From Bacteroidales bacterium (GTDB lineage Bacteria > Bacteroidota > Bacteroidia > Bacteroidales > UBA932): DNA of 64,000 bases. The position numbers and the translations under genes are program-made. The notes below the pieces were generated by a model that was not told the origin of the DNA, did no database searches, and worked only from the letters and a program-made list of their open reading frames with translations. The stretch covers positions 1-64,000 of the forward strand of contig JAFRPH010000002.1 in the NCBI GenBank assembly GCA_017429205.1, in the 5' to 3' direction. Positions 52,650 through 61,392 of the stretch are shown here, piece after piece. The first letter of the stretch is position 1, and each line of letters opens with the position of its first letter.

Positions 52650-53513
52650 CTATTTGCCCTCCCCTTCCGTTTCAGTTACGAGTTTGATGAAAATGTCGTT
52701 CATGCGCGGGACGAGCTCGCGGTAGGCGTTGATCCGGATGCCGCCCTCGATGAGTTCGGTCAGGCGGGCCGGCGCCTTCTCGCGGGTGAGGACCTCCTGC
52801 TTGCGGGCGAAATCCTCCGTGTACTCGATCTCGACGTTGTCCTCGCCGAAGCGGTGGCGGATGTCGTCCGTCCCGCCGGTGACGACCAGCCGGGCCTTGT
52901 TGATGAGGGCGATCTCGTCACAGAGCTCCTCCACCGACTCCATGTTGTGGGTGGAGAGGATGATGGTCGCGCCTTCCTCCTTGAGCCGGAGGATTTCCTT
53001 GCGGATAAGGTCCGCATTGACCGGGTCGAAGCCGGAGAACGGCTCGTCCAGGATCATCAGGGACGGCTTGTGCACGACGGTGGTGATGAACTGGACCTTC
53101 TGGGCCATGCCCTTGGAGAGCTCCTCCACCTTCTTGTTCCACCAGTCCTGGATGCCGAAGCGGACGAACCAGTCCTTGAGGGCGCGGGCGGCGTCGCGGG
53201 AGGACATGCCCCGCAGCTGGGCGAGGTACATCGCCTGGTCGCCGACCTTCATCTTGCGGTACAGGCCGCGCTCCTCGGGCAGGTAGCCGATGTGCGCGAC
53301 GTCGTCGTCGGTGATGGGACGGCCGTTGAACCAGACTTCGCCGGCGGTCGCCATCGTGATGCGGTTGATGATGCGGATGAGCGTGGACTTGCCCGCCCCG
53401 TTCGGCCCCAGCAGGCCGAAGATCTTTCCTTCGGGGATGTCGATGGACACGTCGTCCAGCGCCACCTTCTCTCCGAAGTGCTTGGTCACGTTTTTGACTT
53501 CTATGATTGCCAT
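52650..53513 (-). CDS. ABC transporter ATP-binding protein (NatA-like)
   Basis: A 287-residue ABC ATPase. Walker A GPNGAGKST (36-44), signature LSKGMAQKVQF (near 140), Walker B LMILDEPFSGFD (near 163-174) and the H-loop LSTHNMES. The C-terminal 70 residues are the DUF4162 extension typical of NatA/YhaQ-type exporters. It energises the adjacent ABC-2 permease at the cytoplasmic face. First gene of the ABC/nucleotidase operon, with a good promoter at 53531-53560. Confidence 0.94.
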   Translation of the reverse strand: MAIIEVKNVTKHFGEKVALDDVSIDIPEGKIFGLLGPNGAGKSTLIRIINRITMATAGEVWFNGRPITDDDVAHIGYLPEERGLYRKMKVGDQAMYLAQLRGMSSRDAARALKDWFVRFGIQDWWNKKVEELSKGMAQKVQFITTVVHKPSLMILDEPFSGFDPVNADLIRKEILRLKEEGATIILSTHNMESVEELCDEIALINKARLVVTGGTDDIRHRFGEDNVEIEYTEDFARKQEVLTREKAPARLTELIEGGIRINAYRELVPRMNDIFIKLVTETEGEGK

Positions 53514-53530
53514 AACGGTGTTGTTTTCTG

Positions 53531-53560
53531 CAAATATAGAAAGAAATTATTGAATTGCAA
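53531..53560 (-). promoter_or_regulatory. Promoter of ABC exporter operon
   Basis: TTG (53558-53560), 19 nt, TATATTTG (53531-53538) on the minus strand; 17 nt leader to the ATG at 53513. It lies at the 3' end of holA. Confidence 0.7.
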
Positions 53561-53570
53561 TAAATATTTA

Positions 53571-54614
53571 CTAAATATTCAAAATTTTCGTCGTCAGTTC
53601 CACTAGCAGGTCCGCCGGGGTGGCTTCCCCGACTTCGCCGCCCTTCCCCTTGAAGTCATAGTCGTTCAGAAGGGAGATGACGCGCATTGTCTGCCTCAAC
53701 GAGTATTTCTTCACGGCCGCGTCGTATTCCTTGAAGAAATACGGATTCACACCCAGGACTTTCGCCTTGGCGGCGCCGTCGCCGCCCTGCCCCGCCTGGA
53801 TGAGGGCGTGGTAGCGCAAGATGCGGTTGAAATGCGTGTACAGCATGCTCACGCCCATCGGCATCGCGAACTTCGGCGCTTCGCCGACGTTCCGGGCCAC
53901 CTTCACGACCCGGGCGGCGTCACGGAAGGACAGCGCCTTCGTCAGTTCGAAGATGCTGTACTGCCGGCTGATGCCCACGTTCTTCTCGATGTCCTCCGGG
54001 GTGATGTTTTTGACGCCCTCGGGGAGGTTCTTCAGGAGCTTCTCCGTCTCGACGGCGATCCGCCCGAGGTCGGTGCCGGTCGATTCCACCAGCAGCCGGG
54101 CGCCTTCCGGGTCGATCTGCAACCCCCGCTCGGAGTAGAAGGTCACGACCCACTTCTCCGTCTCGTAGTCCCGCAGGGGCAGGGATTCCACGATGACGCC
54201 CTGCTTCAGGACGGTCTTGTACAGGGACTTGCGCTTGTCGGCGGAAGCCCCGTGCATCAGGATGACCAGGACGGTGGAATCCAGCGGCTTCTGGCAGTAG
54301 AGGGCGAGGTCATCGAGGGTCTTCATCGCCTGCGCCTCCTTCACGACCACCAGCTGCCGCTCCGCCATCATCGGGAACCGCCGGGCCGCGGTGATCACCG
54401 CGTCGGCATCGACATCGGCCCCGTAGCAGATGAGTTCGTTGAAGTCCTTCTCCCAGTCCTGCAGGCAGTTGTCGATGATCGCCTGGCACAGGAGGTCGGG
54501 ATAATACGGCTCCTCCCCCATCAGGAGATACACCGGCTTGAACACGCCGGACTTGACCTCCTCGATGAGGTTCCGGACCTGCCGGTCGGTTTCCATATAA
54601 GATTTTGCAGCCAT
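53571..54614 (-). CDS. holA: DNA polymerase III subunit delta
   Basis: A 347-residue HolA, the delta subunit of the clamp-loader that opens the beta clamp. Family features: VYLLMGEEPYYPDLL near residue 28 (nucleotide-fold start without ATP binding), NELICYGADVDADAV, ERQLVVVKEAQ, and the C-terminal collar with LYTHFNRILRYHALI. Length is typical (about 340). It follows the exported protein gene by 23 nt and shares the strand with bglX, so may be co-transcribed, although functionally unrelated. Confidence 0.92.
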   Translation of the reverse strand: MAAKSYMETDRQVRNLIEEVKSGVFKPVYLLMGEEPYYPDLLCQAIIDNCLQDWEKDFNELICYGADVDADAVITAARRFPMMAERQLVVVKEAQAMKTLDDLALYCQKPLDSTVLVILMHGASADKRKSLYKTVLKQGVIVESLPLRDYETEKWVVTFYSERGLQIDPEGARLLVESTGTDLGRIAVETEKLLKNLPEGVKNITPEDIEKNVGISRQYSIFELTKALSFRDAARVVKVARNVGEAPKFAMPMGVSMLYTHFNRILRYHALIQAGQGGDGAAKAKVLGVNPYFFKEYDAAVKKYSLRQTMRVISLLNDYDFKGKGGEVGEATPADLLVELTTKILNI

Positions 54615-54637
54615 ATCAGGACATCGGTACCATAAGT

Positions 54638-55744
54638 CTAAAACACCATGCTGAGGCCCATCCCATAGGGCGTGGGGGCCACTTGGACCCGGGCGCGTCC
54701 GAGACCGGCGGCCCGGAGCTTGGAATACCCCGAGAGCCCCGTCAGCCCGGTCGTCAGTTCAGTAAGGCCGAAGTTCGCCAGCAGCGCGCCGGCGGCGGGC
54801 AGGAGCCAGGGCGCGCCCATCTTCTTGCCGTACGTCTTGGTCTTGACGGGATCGTCCATCCCGTCCACCATGCTGTACGATTCGGACCAACCCTCGTTCT
54901 TCGCAATCCGGTTATAGCCCAGGAATGTGACAGCCCCGCCCGCGAGGAGAAGTCCCCCGCCGATGGCGGACCTTGTGACGAAGGACGAGGAGGAAGGAGC
55001 CTTGTAATCGCGGAACGTCTGAGCCAGCCGGGAAATGGACGCATTGGCGAGGAACATCTCGGAAAGGCCATAGGCCAGGGTGACCGCCGCAGCGCCCGTC
55101 CCCGTATACCATCCGGGGTTCAACTTGTATTCGATGACGCCGACGTTGTTTCCGGTACCGGGGACAAACTTTTTCCCGATGGCGGCGTCCCGGGTCAGAT
55201 AGCAGGCGAAACCGGACGAAAAGCCGGCCAGGAACTTGGCCAGGCCGGCCACCGCCTGAATCTTTGACACCCGATAGCCCAGGTAATAGGCCTCATCCCC
55301 GACGAGCGCGCGCGTTTCCGCGCGAGTCAGCGGGACGACTTCCTCGGCGTAAAAATCCCCGTGGGAGGCCGCATAGTAAGGCGCCTGGAGCAGGAGACCC
55401 CGATCCATCTCGCCCCCTTCGAACGGGAGGACGAAACCGTCGGCAAAAGCCACTTTCTGAACCTCGATGCTCTTGAAACTGTCGAAGACCTGCTCCGAAA
55501 CCCACCGGTAACCGCCCTCGACCTTGAGCCACTTGTCCGACTCCGCCAGGCTGAGGGTCTCGTGCGTCCTGACCTGATAGGCGGAAGGGGATCCGGGCTT
55601 GGAGGGTTCGATCTTCTTGACGTGCACCGTGGCCGTACCGCCATACTGCAAGTAGACGGTATCCGCAGGAGAATTGATGTCCTTCTGCGCCCACAGGGAC
55701 ACGGTTACGGCCAGGCCGGCCGACAGCAAGAAGATCCTCTTCAC
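54638..55744 (-). CDS. Exported protein of unknown function
   Basis: A 368-residue protein from GTG 55744, which opens a signal peptide (KRIFLLSAGLAVTVSLWAQ); no ATG suits. Residues 20-150 are a soluble beta-rich domain (VYLQYGGTATVHVKKIEPS, ESDKWLKVEGGYRWVSEQVF). Residues about 160-368 contain several hydrophobic, Gly/Ala-rich segments (AGLAKFLAGFSSGFACYL, SAIGGGLLLAGGAVTFLGY, ALLANFGLTELTTGLTGL) suggesting membrane insertion; the C-terminus ends in Phe (GLSMVF), as in outer-membrane proteins. No family recognised. It lies 11 nt after bglX. Confidence 0.7.
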   Translation of the reverse strand: MKRIFLLSAGLAVTVSLWAQKDINSPADTVYLQYGGTATVHVKKIEPSKPGSPSAYQVRTHETLSLAESDKWLKVEGGYRWVSEQVFDSFKSIEVQKVAFADGFVLPFEGGEMDRGLLLQAPYYAASHGDFYAEEVVPLTRAETRALVGDEAYYLGYRVSKIQAVAGLAKFLAGFSSGFACYLTRDAAIGKKFVPGTGNNVGVIEYKLNPGWYTGTGAAAVTLAYGLSEMFLANASISRLAQTFRDYKAPSSSSFVTRSAIGGGLLLAGGAVTFLGYNRIAKNEGWSESYSMVDGMDDPVKTKTYGKKMGAPWLLPAAGALLANFGLTELTTGLTGLSGYSKLRAAGLGRARVQVAPTPYGMGLSMVF

Positions 55745-55755
55745 GGCGGGGAATG

Positions 55756-58002
55756 CTATTTCAGTTCGAACTCGACGGTACCCTTGACATCCTGCGCGGA
55801 AGCGGCGACAAGGGCGCGGAAGGTGCCCTTCTCGGCCACCCAGGCGTGCTTGTCCGCATCGAAGAAGCTGAGGGCCTCCTTGTCGATGGTGAAGCGCACA
55901 TCGGCCTTCTGGCCGGGCTCGAGGCACACCTTGGCGAAGCCCTTGAGCTCCTTGGCGGGACGGCCCACGGAGGCCTCCACGTCGGCAATGTAGAGCTGGA
56001 CGACCTCGGCGCCTGCGACGGAACCGGTGTTCGTCACGGGCACGGTCACCGTCACGGTGCCGTTCTCCTTCATGGACTTCCGGTCGATCTTCGGCTCGCC
56101 GAACGCGAAGGTGGTGTAGCTCAGGCCGTAGCCGAACGGGAAGAGGACGCCGCCGTGGAGGTCATACCAGCGGTAGCCCACGTAGATGCCCTCAGTGTAT
56201 TCCATGTCCAGGACCGGCATCCCGTCGATGGTGCCGTCCCGGAGGATGCCGGGATACTGCTTCTCCGTCTGGACGGGGTTGTCGGCATAGGAGACGGGAA
56301 TCGTGAACGGCAGGTGGCCGGACGGGTTCACGTCGCCGGACAGGACATCGGCCAGGGAATGGCCGGCCTGGGTGCCCAGGTACCAGTCCTGGACGATGGC
56401 GGGGACCTTCTCCACCCACGGCATCGCCACGGCGTTGCCGGAGATGTTCACCACGACGAGCTTGTCCGTCGCGGCGGCCAGCGCCTCGATGACGGCGTCC
56501 TGGCCGTAAGGCAGGCCGTATTGGACGCGATCCAGGCCCTCGGAATCCTGCCGGTCGGCCTTGTTCAGGCCGCCGATGAAGATCACGTAGTCGGCGCCTT
56601 CCGCAGCCTTCACCGCATCGGCGATGAGGGTGGCTGCGTCGCGGCTTTCGCGCAGATCCTGGCCGGTGGACACACCGTTGTACTCACCGCCCACGTCGCC
56701 CACGTAGCCGCGCTCCCAGACGACCTCGGCTTCCGGCCAGCGGGCCTTGATGCCGTCCAGTGGGGAAACTTCCAGCTTCGCTTTCAGCGAGGAGGAACCG
56801 CCGCCCACGGTCATCATCTTGACGGCGTTCTCGCCCACGACTACGATCTTGGCCGGCTTCGCGGCCATCGGCAGGACCCCGCCGTCGTTCTTGAGGAGGA
56901 CGATGGACTCGGCGCCGATCTTGCGCGCCGCGGCATAATGCTCCGGCGAAGTCTGGCTGCCGAACGGACGGTTGCGGTCCATGGACGTGCGGAAGATGAG
57001 GCGCAGGAGCCGCTTCACGCGGGCATCCAGCTCCTCGGTGCCGATCTCGCCCTTTTGGATGGCCTCCTTGTAGGCCTTCGCGAGGTAGTAGCTGTCGTAG
57101 GCGTTGGTCTTGCCCATCGTGAGGCCGTCGGTCCAGGAACCGTATTCCAGGTCCACGCCGTGCTTCGCGGTCTGCAGCGTGTTGTGCACGCCGCCCCAGT
57201 CGCTGATCACGACTCCGTCGAAGCCCCATTCCCCGCGGAGGATCTTGTCCAGCAAGACCTCGTTGGAGCACAGGTGTTCATTGTTGTAGAGGTTGTAGGC
57301 GGCCATGATGGACCAGGCGTGGCCCTTCTGGACCGCCGCCTTGAAGGCCGGGAGATAGATTTCATACAGGGTGCGGTCGTCCACGATGGTGTTCGCCGTA
57401 TGGCGGTTCACCTCGCTGTTGTTCAGCGCATAATGCTTCACGCACACCGCGACACCGTTGGACTGCACGCCCTCGATGTAGGGAACCACCATCTCGCCCG
57501 CGAGATACGGGTCCTCGCCCATATACTCAAAGTTGCGGCCGTTCAGCGGGAACCGGTAGATGTTCACGCCGGGGCCCAGCAGCACGGTCTTGTTCCGGTA
57601 GCGGGCCTCTTCGCCGATGCTCTTGCCGTACAGGCGGGAGAGCTCGCGGTCCCAGGTGGCCGCCAGGCCGCTCAGGGCCGGGAACGCCGTGATGGAGTCG
57701 TTGGTCCAGCCGGCCTGGTCCCACTCGTCCCAGAGCACTTCCGCGCGGATGCCGTGGGGGCCGTCGGTGCACCACACCTCCGGAATGCCCAGGCGCGGCA
57801 CGCCCGGAGAGCTGAACTTGGACTGCGCATGGACCATCGCGATCTTCTCGTCGAGGGTCATCTTCGAGAAGGCGTCTTCCACCCGCGCCTCGAGGGGCTG
57901 GGCGTCGTCCAGGTAGACGGGAAGGTTCGATTTCTTCTGGGGGGCCTGCCCGCACGCGACGGCGACAAGGGCGAGGCCAAGGAGGAGGGATCTGCAGTTC
58001 AT
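55756..58002 (-). CDS. bglX: Family GH3 beta-glucosidase lipoprotein
   Basis: A 748-residue glycoside hydrolase family 3 enzyme with a lipoprotein signal (LVAVAC, Cys17). The (beta/alpha)8 domain carries KHYALNNSE (189-197) and the nucleophile Asp268 in VISDWGG; the alpha/beta sandwich includes GGGSSSLKAKLEVSPLDGI, and the fibronectin-III-like C-terminal domain (about 655-748) is complete. GH3 enzymes of this layout release terminal beta-linked glucose (or xylose) from oligosaccharides in the periplasm. No polysaccharide-utilisation genes adjoin it, so its substrate is open. The -7 promoter box is at 58026. Confidence 0.93.
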   Translation of the reverse strand: MNCRSLLLGLALVAVACGQAPQKKSNLPVYLDDAQPLEARVEDAFSKMTLDEKIAMVHAQSKFSSPGVPRLGIPEVWCTDGPHGIRAEVLWDEWDQAGWTNDSITAFPALSGLAATWDRELSRLYGKSIGEEARYRNKTVLLGPGVNIYRFPLNGRNFEYMGEDPYLAGEMVVPYIEGVQSNGVAVCVKHYALNNSEVNRHTANTIVDDRTLYEIYLPAFKAAVQKGHAWSIMAAYNLYNNEHLCSNEVLLDKILRGEWGFDGVVISDWGGVHNTLQTAKHGVDLEYGSWTDGLTMGKTNAYDSYYLAKAYKEAIQKGEIGTEELDARVKRLLRLIFRTSMDRNRPFGSQTSPEHYAAARKIGAESIVLLKNDGGVLPMAAKPAKIVVVGENAVKMMTVGGGSSSLKAKLEVSPLDGIKARWPEAEVVWERGYVGDVGGEYNGVSTGQDLRESRDAATLIADAVKAAEGADYVIFIGGLNKADRQDSEGLDRVQYGLPYGQDAVIEALAAATDKLVVVNISGNAVAMPWVEKVPAIVQDWYLGTQAGHSLADVLSGDVNPSGHLPFTIPVSYADNPVQTEKQYPGILRDGTIDGMPVLDMEYTEGIYVGYRWYDLHGGVLFPFGYGLSYTTFAFGEPKIDRKSMKENGTVTVTVPVTNTGSVAGAEVVQLYIADVEASVGRPAKELKGFAKVCLEPGQKADVRFTIDKEALSFFDADKHAWVAEKGTFRALVAASAQDVKGTVEFELK

Positions 58003-58025
58003 TCGGTCAGCGTTTTAATAACTTA

Positions 58026-58033
58026 CAAATATA
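58026..58033 (-). promoter_or_regulatory. -7 box of bglX
   Basis: TATATTTG on the minus strand, 23 nt before the bglX ATG. It directly continues the T-run of the terminator at 58040-58065, so terminator and promoter are merged. Confidence 0.5.
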
Positions 58034-58039
58034 AAAAAA

Positions 58040-58065
58040 ATCTGCGGAATTTGACTTCCGCAGAT
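58040..58065 (-). terminator. Terminator after the small pseudogene
   Basis: A perfect 10-bp stem ATCTGCGGAA/TTCCGCAGAT with a 6-nt loop, followed on the minus strand by eight T (58033-58040). It ends transcripts coming from the hpf side. Confidence 0.8.
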
Positions 58066-58086
58066 GACAATCCCACAGGGGGCCGA

Positions 58087-58214
58087 TCAGAATGTCGTCA
58101 GGCACACGCCCACCGTCCAGGTGGACATCGTCGGTCCCGGTTCGGGGAACCGCCGGGCCGAGGCGGCGCTCCCAGCAGCAGGGCCAGCAGGAGGCAGGCG
58201 CAAAATCTTTTCAT
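58087..58214 (-). pseudogene. Collapsed outer-membrane protein gene
   Basis: An ATG at 58214 opens a signal peptide (MKRFCACLLLALLLGAPP) that runs into a stop after 38 codons (58098). In another frame the region ends STWTVGVCLTTF-stop (58087), a typical outer-membrane C-terminal strand ending in Phe. Only the two extremities of a gene seem to remain, joined out of frame, as expected after an internal deletion. It has its own terminator (58040-58065) and is separated from hpf by another. Confidence 0.45.
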
Positions 58215-58239
58215 AGTCAATTTAATCCACGAAAAAAAA

Positions 58240-58257
58240 GGCGGCCGCGAGGCCGCC
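58240..58257 (-). terminator. Terminator of the cca-xerC-hpf operon
   Basis: Stem GGCGGCC/GGCCGCC with a 4-nt loop, followed on the minus strand by eight T; 18 nt after the hpf stop. Confidence 0.9.
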
Positions 58258-58275
58258 AGCAAGCTGTTCAAAGGA

Positions 58276-58566
58276 TTATTTATCGAACCGTTTTTCCTTC
58301 GCGCGGACGATCTTTTCCTTCATCGCGTCGGCCGCTTCGGTGACGGCTTCCTCGAAGGTATGCGCGTGACGCTCGATCACGAGGTCTTCACCGGGGAAAC
58401 GGGTTTGGAGCCGGACACATTTGTTCTCGGGTTCCGGGGAGAGAGAGAGGGTGACGTCGATGTCGCCGAGGTTGTCGAAGAACTTCTCCACCTTGCCGAC
58501 TTTCTTTTCCACATAGTCGAGCAGATCCTTGGCTGCATCGAACTTCAGGGACTTCACATTAATCAT
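58276..58566 (-). CDS. hpf: Ribosome hibernation promoting factor (short HPF)
   Basis: A 96-residue cytosolic protein of the HPF/RaiA (YfiA) family: beta-alpha-beta-beta-beta-alpha fold seen in MINVKSLKFDAAKDLLDYVEK-type start (split here after 10 residues in reading), DIDVTLSLSPE, and the helix EEAVTEAADAMKEKI. It lacks the long-HPF C-terminal dimerisation domain. These proteins bind the 30S decoding site in stationary phase and block mRNA/tRNA entry. Its start overlaps the xerC-like gene by 8 nt; this xer-hpf pairing is common in Bacteroidetes. Confidence 0.9.
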   Translation of the reverse strand: MINVKSLKFDAAKDLLDYVEKKVGKVEKFFDNLGDIDVTLSLSPEPENKCVRLQTRFPGEDLVIERHAHTFEEAVTEAADAMKEKIVRAKEKRFDK

Positions 58567-59521
58567 TTGAGCCTCCGTTTTTTGCCCTGGGATGGGCGTT
58601 GTTATACACTTTCTTCAGCCGGTCGACGGAGTTGTGCGTGTACACCTGCGTGGCGGCGAGGTTCGCGTGGCCGAGCATCTCCTTGATGGAGTTCAGGTCG
58701 GCGCCGTCGTCCAGGAGGGCCGTGGCGACCGAATGCCTGAGCACGTGGGGGGATTTCCTCCCGGTGATGCCGTAGCCGTCGAGTTCCGCCTTGATGGTCC
58801 GATCCACGTAGTTGGGGTACAGGGGCCTGCCCTTTTCCGTCACGAGGAGGGGGCCTTCCGCGGGCGGCGCGCTGCCTCTCATCGACTCAACTGCATTCAA
58901 ATATAAGCAAATTTCGTGACAAAGTGAAGGGACCACCGGAATTTCTCGCATTTTGTCGCCTTTTCCCACGACCCGCAGCACTTGCCGCGCCTCGTTGAAG
59001 GAGTCCACTTTCAGGCCGATGAGTTCCGCCCGGCGGATGCCCGTCCCGAAGAGCAGGCTGACGATGAGGCGGCGCAGGCGGGCGCGGTAGAGCTCCACGG
59101 CGGTCTTGTCCGTCGGGGCCGGTCCATAGCTGCGCAGGATTTCCAATTCGTCCTCCCCAGCCCAGTGGTCGGTGGCCTTAAAGTATTCATCCATCGACTT
59201 TTCCTGATAAAACTCCGGCAGCCGTTTCTCCATCTTGGGGCGCTTGACGCCTCGGGCGGGATTGGACTTCAGGACGCCTTTCTGCATCAGGAAGCGGCAA
59301 AAACCGCTCAGGACCGACATATGCTGGTGCACCGTCCGCGGCTTCAGGCCCCGGTTGATGCAATCGGCCTCATACCGGCGCAGCATCGACGGGGTGAGCG
59401 ACGCCACGACTTCCCCCTCGCAGAACCGCGAGAAATCCGCCAGCACATCCCCATAGATGGCCTGTGTCCGCGGCGAATACCGCCGGATATCCCGGATGTA
59501 TGCGAGGTATGCGTCGATCAT
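58559..59521 (-). CDS. xerC: XerC/D-family tyrosine recombinase
   Basis: A 320-residue site-specific recombinase; ATG 59521 gives the usual N-terminal core-binding domain (MIDAYLAYIRDIRRYSPRTQ). Catalytic residues: Arg163/164 region in GTGIRRAELIGL, Lys187 in VVGKGDKMREIP, His259 and Arg262 in HVLRHSVA, His285 in LGHANLAATQ, and Tyr294 in QVYTHNS. Such enzymes resolve chromosome dimers at dif with a partner at the septum. It is vertically inherited by context (between cca and hpf) rather than a mobile integrase. Whether it is XerC or XerD cannot be decided here. Confidence 0.9.
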   Translation of the reverse strand: MIDAYLAYIRDIRRYSPRTQAIYGDVLADFSRFCEGEVVASLTPSMLRRYEADCINRGLKPRTVHQHMSVLSGFCRFLMQKGVLKSNPARGVKRPKMEKRLPEFYQEKSMDEYFKATDHWAGEDELEILRSYGPAPTDKTAVELYRARLRRLIVSLLFGTGIRRAELIGLKVDSFNEARQVLRVVGKGDKMREIPVVPSLCHEICLYLNAVESMRGSAPPAEGPLLVTEKGRPLYPNYVDRTIKAELDGYGITGRKSPHVLRHSVATALLDDGADLNSIKEMLGHANLAATQVYTHNSVDRLKKVYNNAHPRAKNGGSND

Positions 59522-59529
59522 GACGGGAA

Positions 59530-60969
59530 CTATTTCACGGGCGTGAGGCCCAGCTCGGCGGCCTTTTCGCGCATCAGCGCGTCGGCGGCCTCGAAGGTGT
59601 TGGGAATGTCGCCGTCCAGGATGGCGTTCTTGACGCACTCCTTGATCTGGCCGATGGTGTTGCAGGGACCGATGCCGAAGACTTCCATCACATAGTCGCC
59701 GGTGATGGGGTTCTTCCAGTTGCGGATCTTGTCCTTTTCCTCCACCTCCACCAGCTTCTCCTTCACCAGCTGGAAGTTGCGGTGCAGGCGGGCGACCTTC
59801 GCGGGGTTCTTGGAGGTGATGTCCGCGTGGCAGAGGAGCATGAGGTCGTCGATGTCGTCGCCGGCGTCGAACAGGAGCCGGCGCACCGCGGAATCCGTCA
59901 CCTCGTCGTCCACGAGGGCGATCGGGCGCAGGTGCAGGTTCACCAGCTTCTGCACGTACTTCATTTTCTCGTTCAGCGGCATCTTCAGGTCCTGGAAGAT
60001 CTTCGGGACCATCCGGGCGCCGATGACTTCGTGCCCGTGGAAGGTCCAGCCCTGGCCCGGCGCATAGCGCTTGGAGGCGGGCTTGCCGATGTCGTGCAGG
60101 AGCGCGGCCCAGCGGAGCCAGACATTCGGCTCGCCTTCCTCGCTTTCCGCCACGTTGTCAAGCACTTGCAGGGTATGGGAGAAGTTCTCCTTGTGGCCCT
60201 TTCCCTCGACGGTTTCCACGCCCTTGAGTTGCACCAGCTGCGGGAGGAACTGCTCCAGCAGGCCGGTTTCGTCCATCAGGCGGAACGCCATCGACGGTTT
60301 CCGGGTGACGAGCATCTTGTTCACCTCCTCCACGATGCGTTCGGAGGAGAGAATCTTCAGGCGGTCCTTCATCGCCCGCATCGCTTCCAGCGATTCCGGG
60401 ACGATGGTAAAGGCGTGTTCGGGGGTGGAGAGCTGCGCGGCGAAGCGGATGGCGCGGAGCATGCGCAGCGGGTCGTCGCTGTAGGTCTGTTCGGGCTGGA
60501 GCGGGGTGCGGATGATGCCGGCCGCGAGGTCGCGGATGCCCCCGAAGGGATCGACCAAGGCGCCGAAATCCTCCTTGCACAGGCTGAACGCCATCGCGTT
60601 GATGGTGAAATCCCGCCGCAGCTGGTCCTCTTCCAGCGTTCCGTCCTCCACGATGGGCTTCCGGGAATCGCGGTTGTAGGACTCCTTGCGCGCGCCCACG
60701 AACTCCACCTCGATGCCCTTGTAGTGCAGCATCGCGGTGCCGAAGTTGCGGAACACGCTCACGTTCGTATGGACCTTTGCCGCCACGGCTTCCGCGAGCG
60801 CGATGCCGCTCCCCTCCACGACGATGTCGATGTCCGTGTTGGGACGGCCCAGGAAGCAGTCGCGGACATAGCCGCCGATGACGAAGGCGCGCACCCCGAG
60901 GTCCGCCGCCACGTCCGACACCAGCTTGAAGACCGGCGCGTCCAGGTATCCTTCCGTTATCGTCGACAT
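59530..60969 (-). CDS. cca: CCA tRNA nucleotidyltransferase with HD domain
   Basis: A 479-residue class II CCA-adding enzyme. ATG 60969 (MSTITEGYLDAPVF) starts the head domain: VIGGYVRDCFLGRPNTDIDIV (about 30-50) binds NTP with the catalytic DxD; ERRDFTIN-type motif B is RRDFTINAMAFSL; the neck motif is SDDPLRMLRAIRFA. The C-terminal half carries an HD phosphohydrolase domain (LLHDIGKP, HGHEVIGARM). It builds and repairs tRNA 3' CCA ends; that fits both RNA genes in this window, which lack encoded CCA. It overlaps the HsdR_N-like gene by 13 nt and precedes xerC by 8 nt. Confidence 0.94.
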   Translation of the reverse strand: MSTITEGYLDAPVFKLVSDVAADLGVRAFVIGGYVRDCFLGRPNTDIDIVVEGSGIALAEAVAAKVHTNVSVFRNFGTAMLHYKGIEVEFVGARKESYNRDSRKPIVEDGTLEEDQLRRDFTINAMAFSLCKEDFGALVDPFGGIRDLAAGIIRTPLQPEQTYSDDPLRMLRAIRFAAQLSTPEHAFTIVPESLEAMRAMKDRLKILSSERIVEEVNKMLVTRKPSMAFRLMDETGLLEQFLPQLVQLKGVETVEGKGHKENFSHTLQVLDNVAESEEGEPNVWLRWAALLHDIGKPASKRYAPGQGWTFHGHEVIGARMVPKIFQDLKMPLNEKMKYVQKLVNLHLRPIALVDDEVTDSAVRRLLFDAGDDIDDLMLLCHADITSKNPAKVARLHRNFQLVKEKLVEVEEKDKIRNWKNPITGDYVMEVFGIGPCNTIGQIKECVKNAILDGDIPNTFEAADALMREKAAELGLTPVK

Positions 60970-61370
60970 AGCATATCCTCCCAGAGCGGGGCCTTTTCCA
61001 CGAAGACGAACCCGTCCGCGTGCCGCTCGAACATAAAGGTCTTCAATCCGTTGGTAATCACGATGTAACGCACGTCCAGCGCGTTGTTGTAGCGGATGGC
61101 CTGGTCCACCACCTCCTGCGTCAGCTCCACCTCCGGCCGCTTGCATTCGACCACCAGGAGCGGATGCGCCTGCCGGTCATAGACGATGAGGTCGGCCCGG
61201 TAGTCGAGGCCGTTCCAGGACAGGGAGACCTCGCTCATCATCATGTGCTCGGGCACCTTCATCCCCTCGTGCAGGACGGAGATGAACCACTGCCTGACCT
61301 CCTCCTCGGGGGTCAGCCGGACGCTCTTTTTCCGGAGCGGGTCCCAAACCATATCGCTGTGAATCGGCAT
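60957..61370 (-). CDS. HsdR_N-like PD-(D/E)XK protein
   Basis: A 137-residue protein resembling the N-terminal nuclease domain of type I restriction HsdR (HSDR_N_2). ATG 61370 (MPIHSDMVWDPLRKK) is chosen since the upstream TTG lies within the -7 promoter box. RADLIVYDRQAHPLLVVECKRPEV has the D...ExK active-site pattern, after a helix LTPEEEVRQWFISVLHEG. It is a stand-alone domain without helicase or specificity subunits, a conserved arrangement in Bacteroidetes next to cca. The function is unknown; DNA or RNA processing is a guess. First gene of the cca-xerC-hpf operon. Confidence 0.82.
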   Translation of the reverse strand: MPIHSDMVWDPLRKKSVRLTPEEEVRQWFISVLHEGMKVPEHMMMSEVSLSWNGLDYRADLIVYDRQAHPLLVVECKRPEVELTQEVVDQAIRYNNALDVRYIVITNGLKTFMFERHADGFVFVEKAPLWEDMLCRR

Positions 61371-61376
61371 TCGCTG

Positions 61377-61384
61377 CAAAGATA
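61377..61384 (-). promoter_or_regulatory. -7 box of HsdR_N-like/cca operon
   Basis: TATCTTTG on the minus strand ends 6 nt before the ATG at 61370, another near-leaderless start. No -33 box at the normal spacing. Confidence 0.5.
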
Positions 61385-61392
61385 ATAAAAAC

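Noticed and set aside
55753..58686. A 977-codon antisense frame across bglX and hpf
   Set aside because: It covers several well-supported genes and intergenic terminators; no domain.
58559..59521. The tyrosine recombinase as integrase of a mobile element
   Set aside because: It is embedded in a cca-xer-hpf housekeeping operon with no attachment-site duplication; Xer function is more likely.
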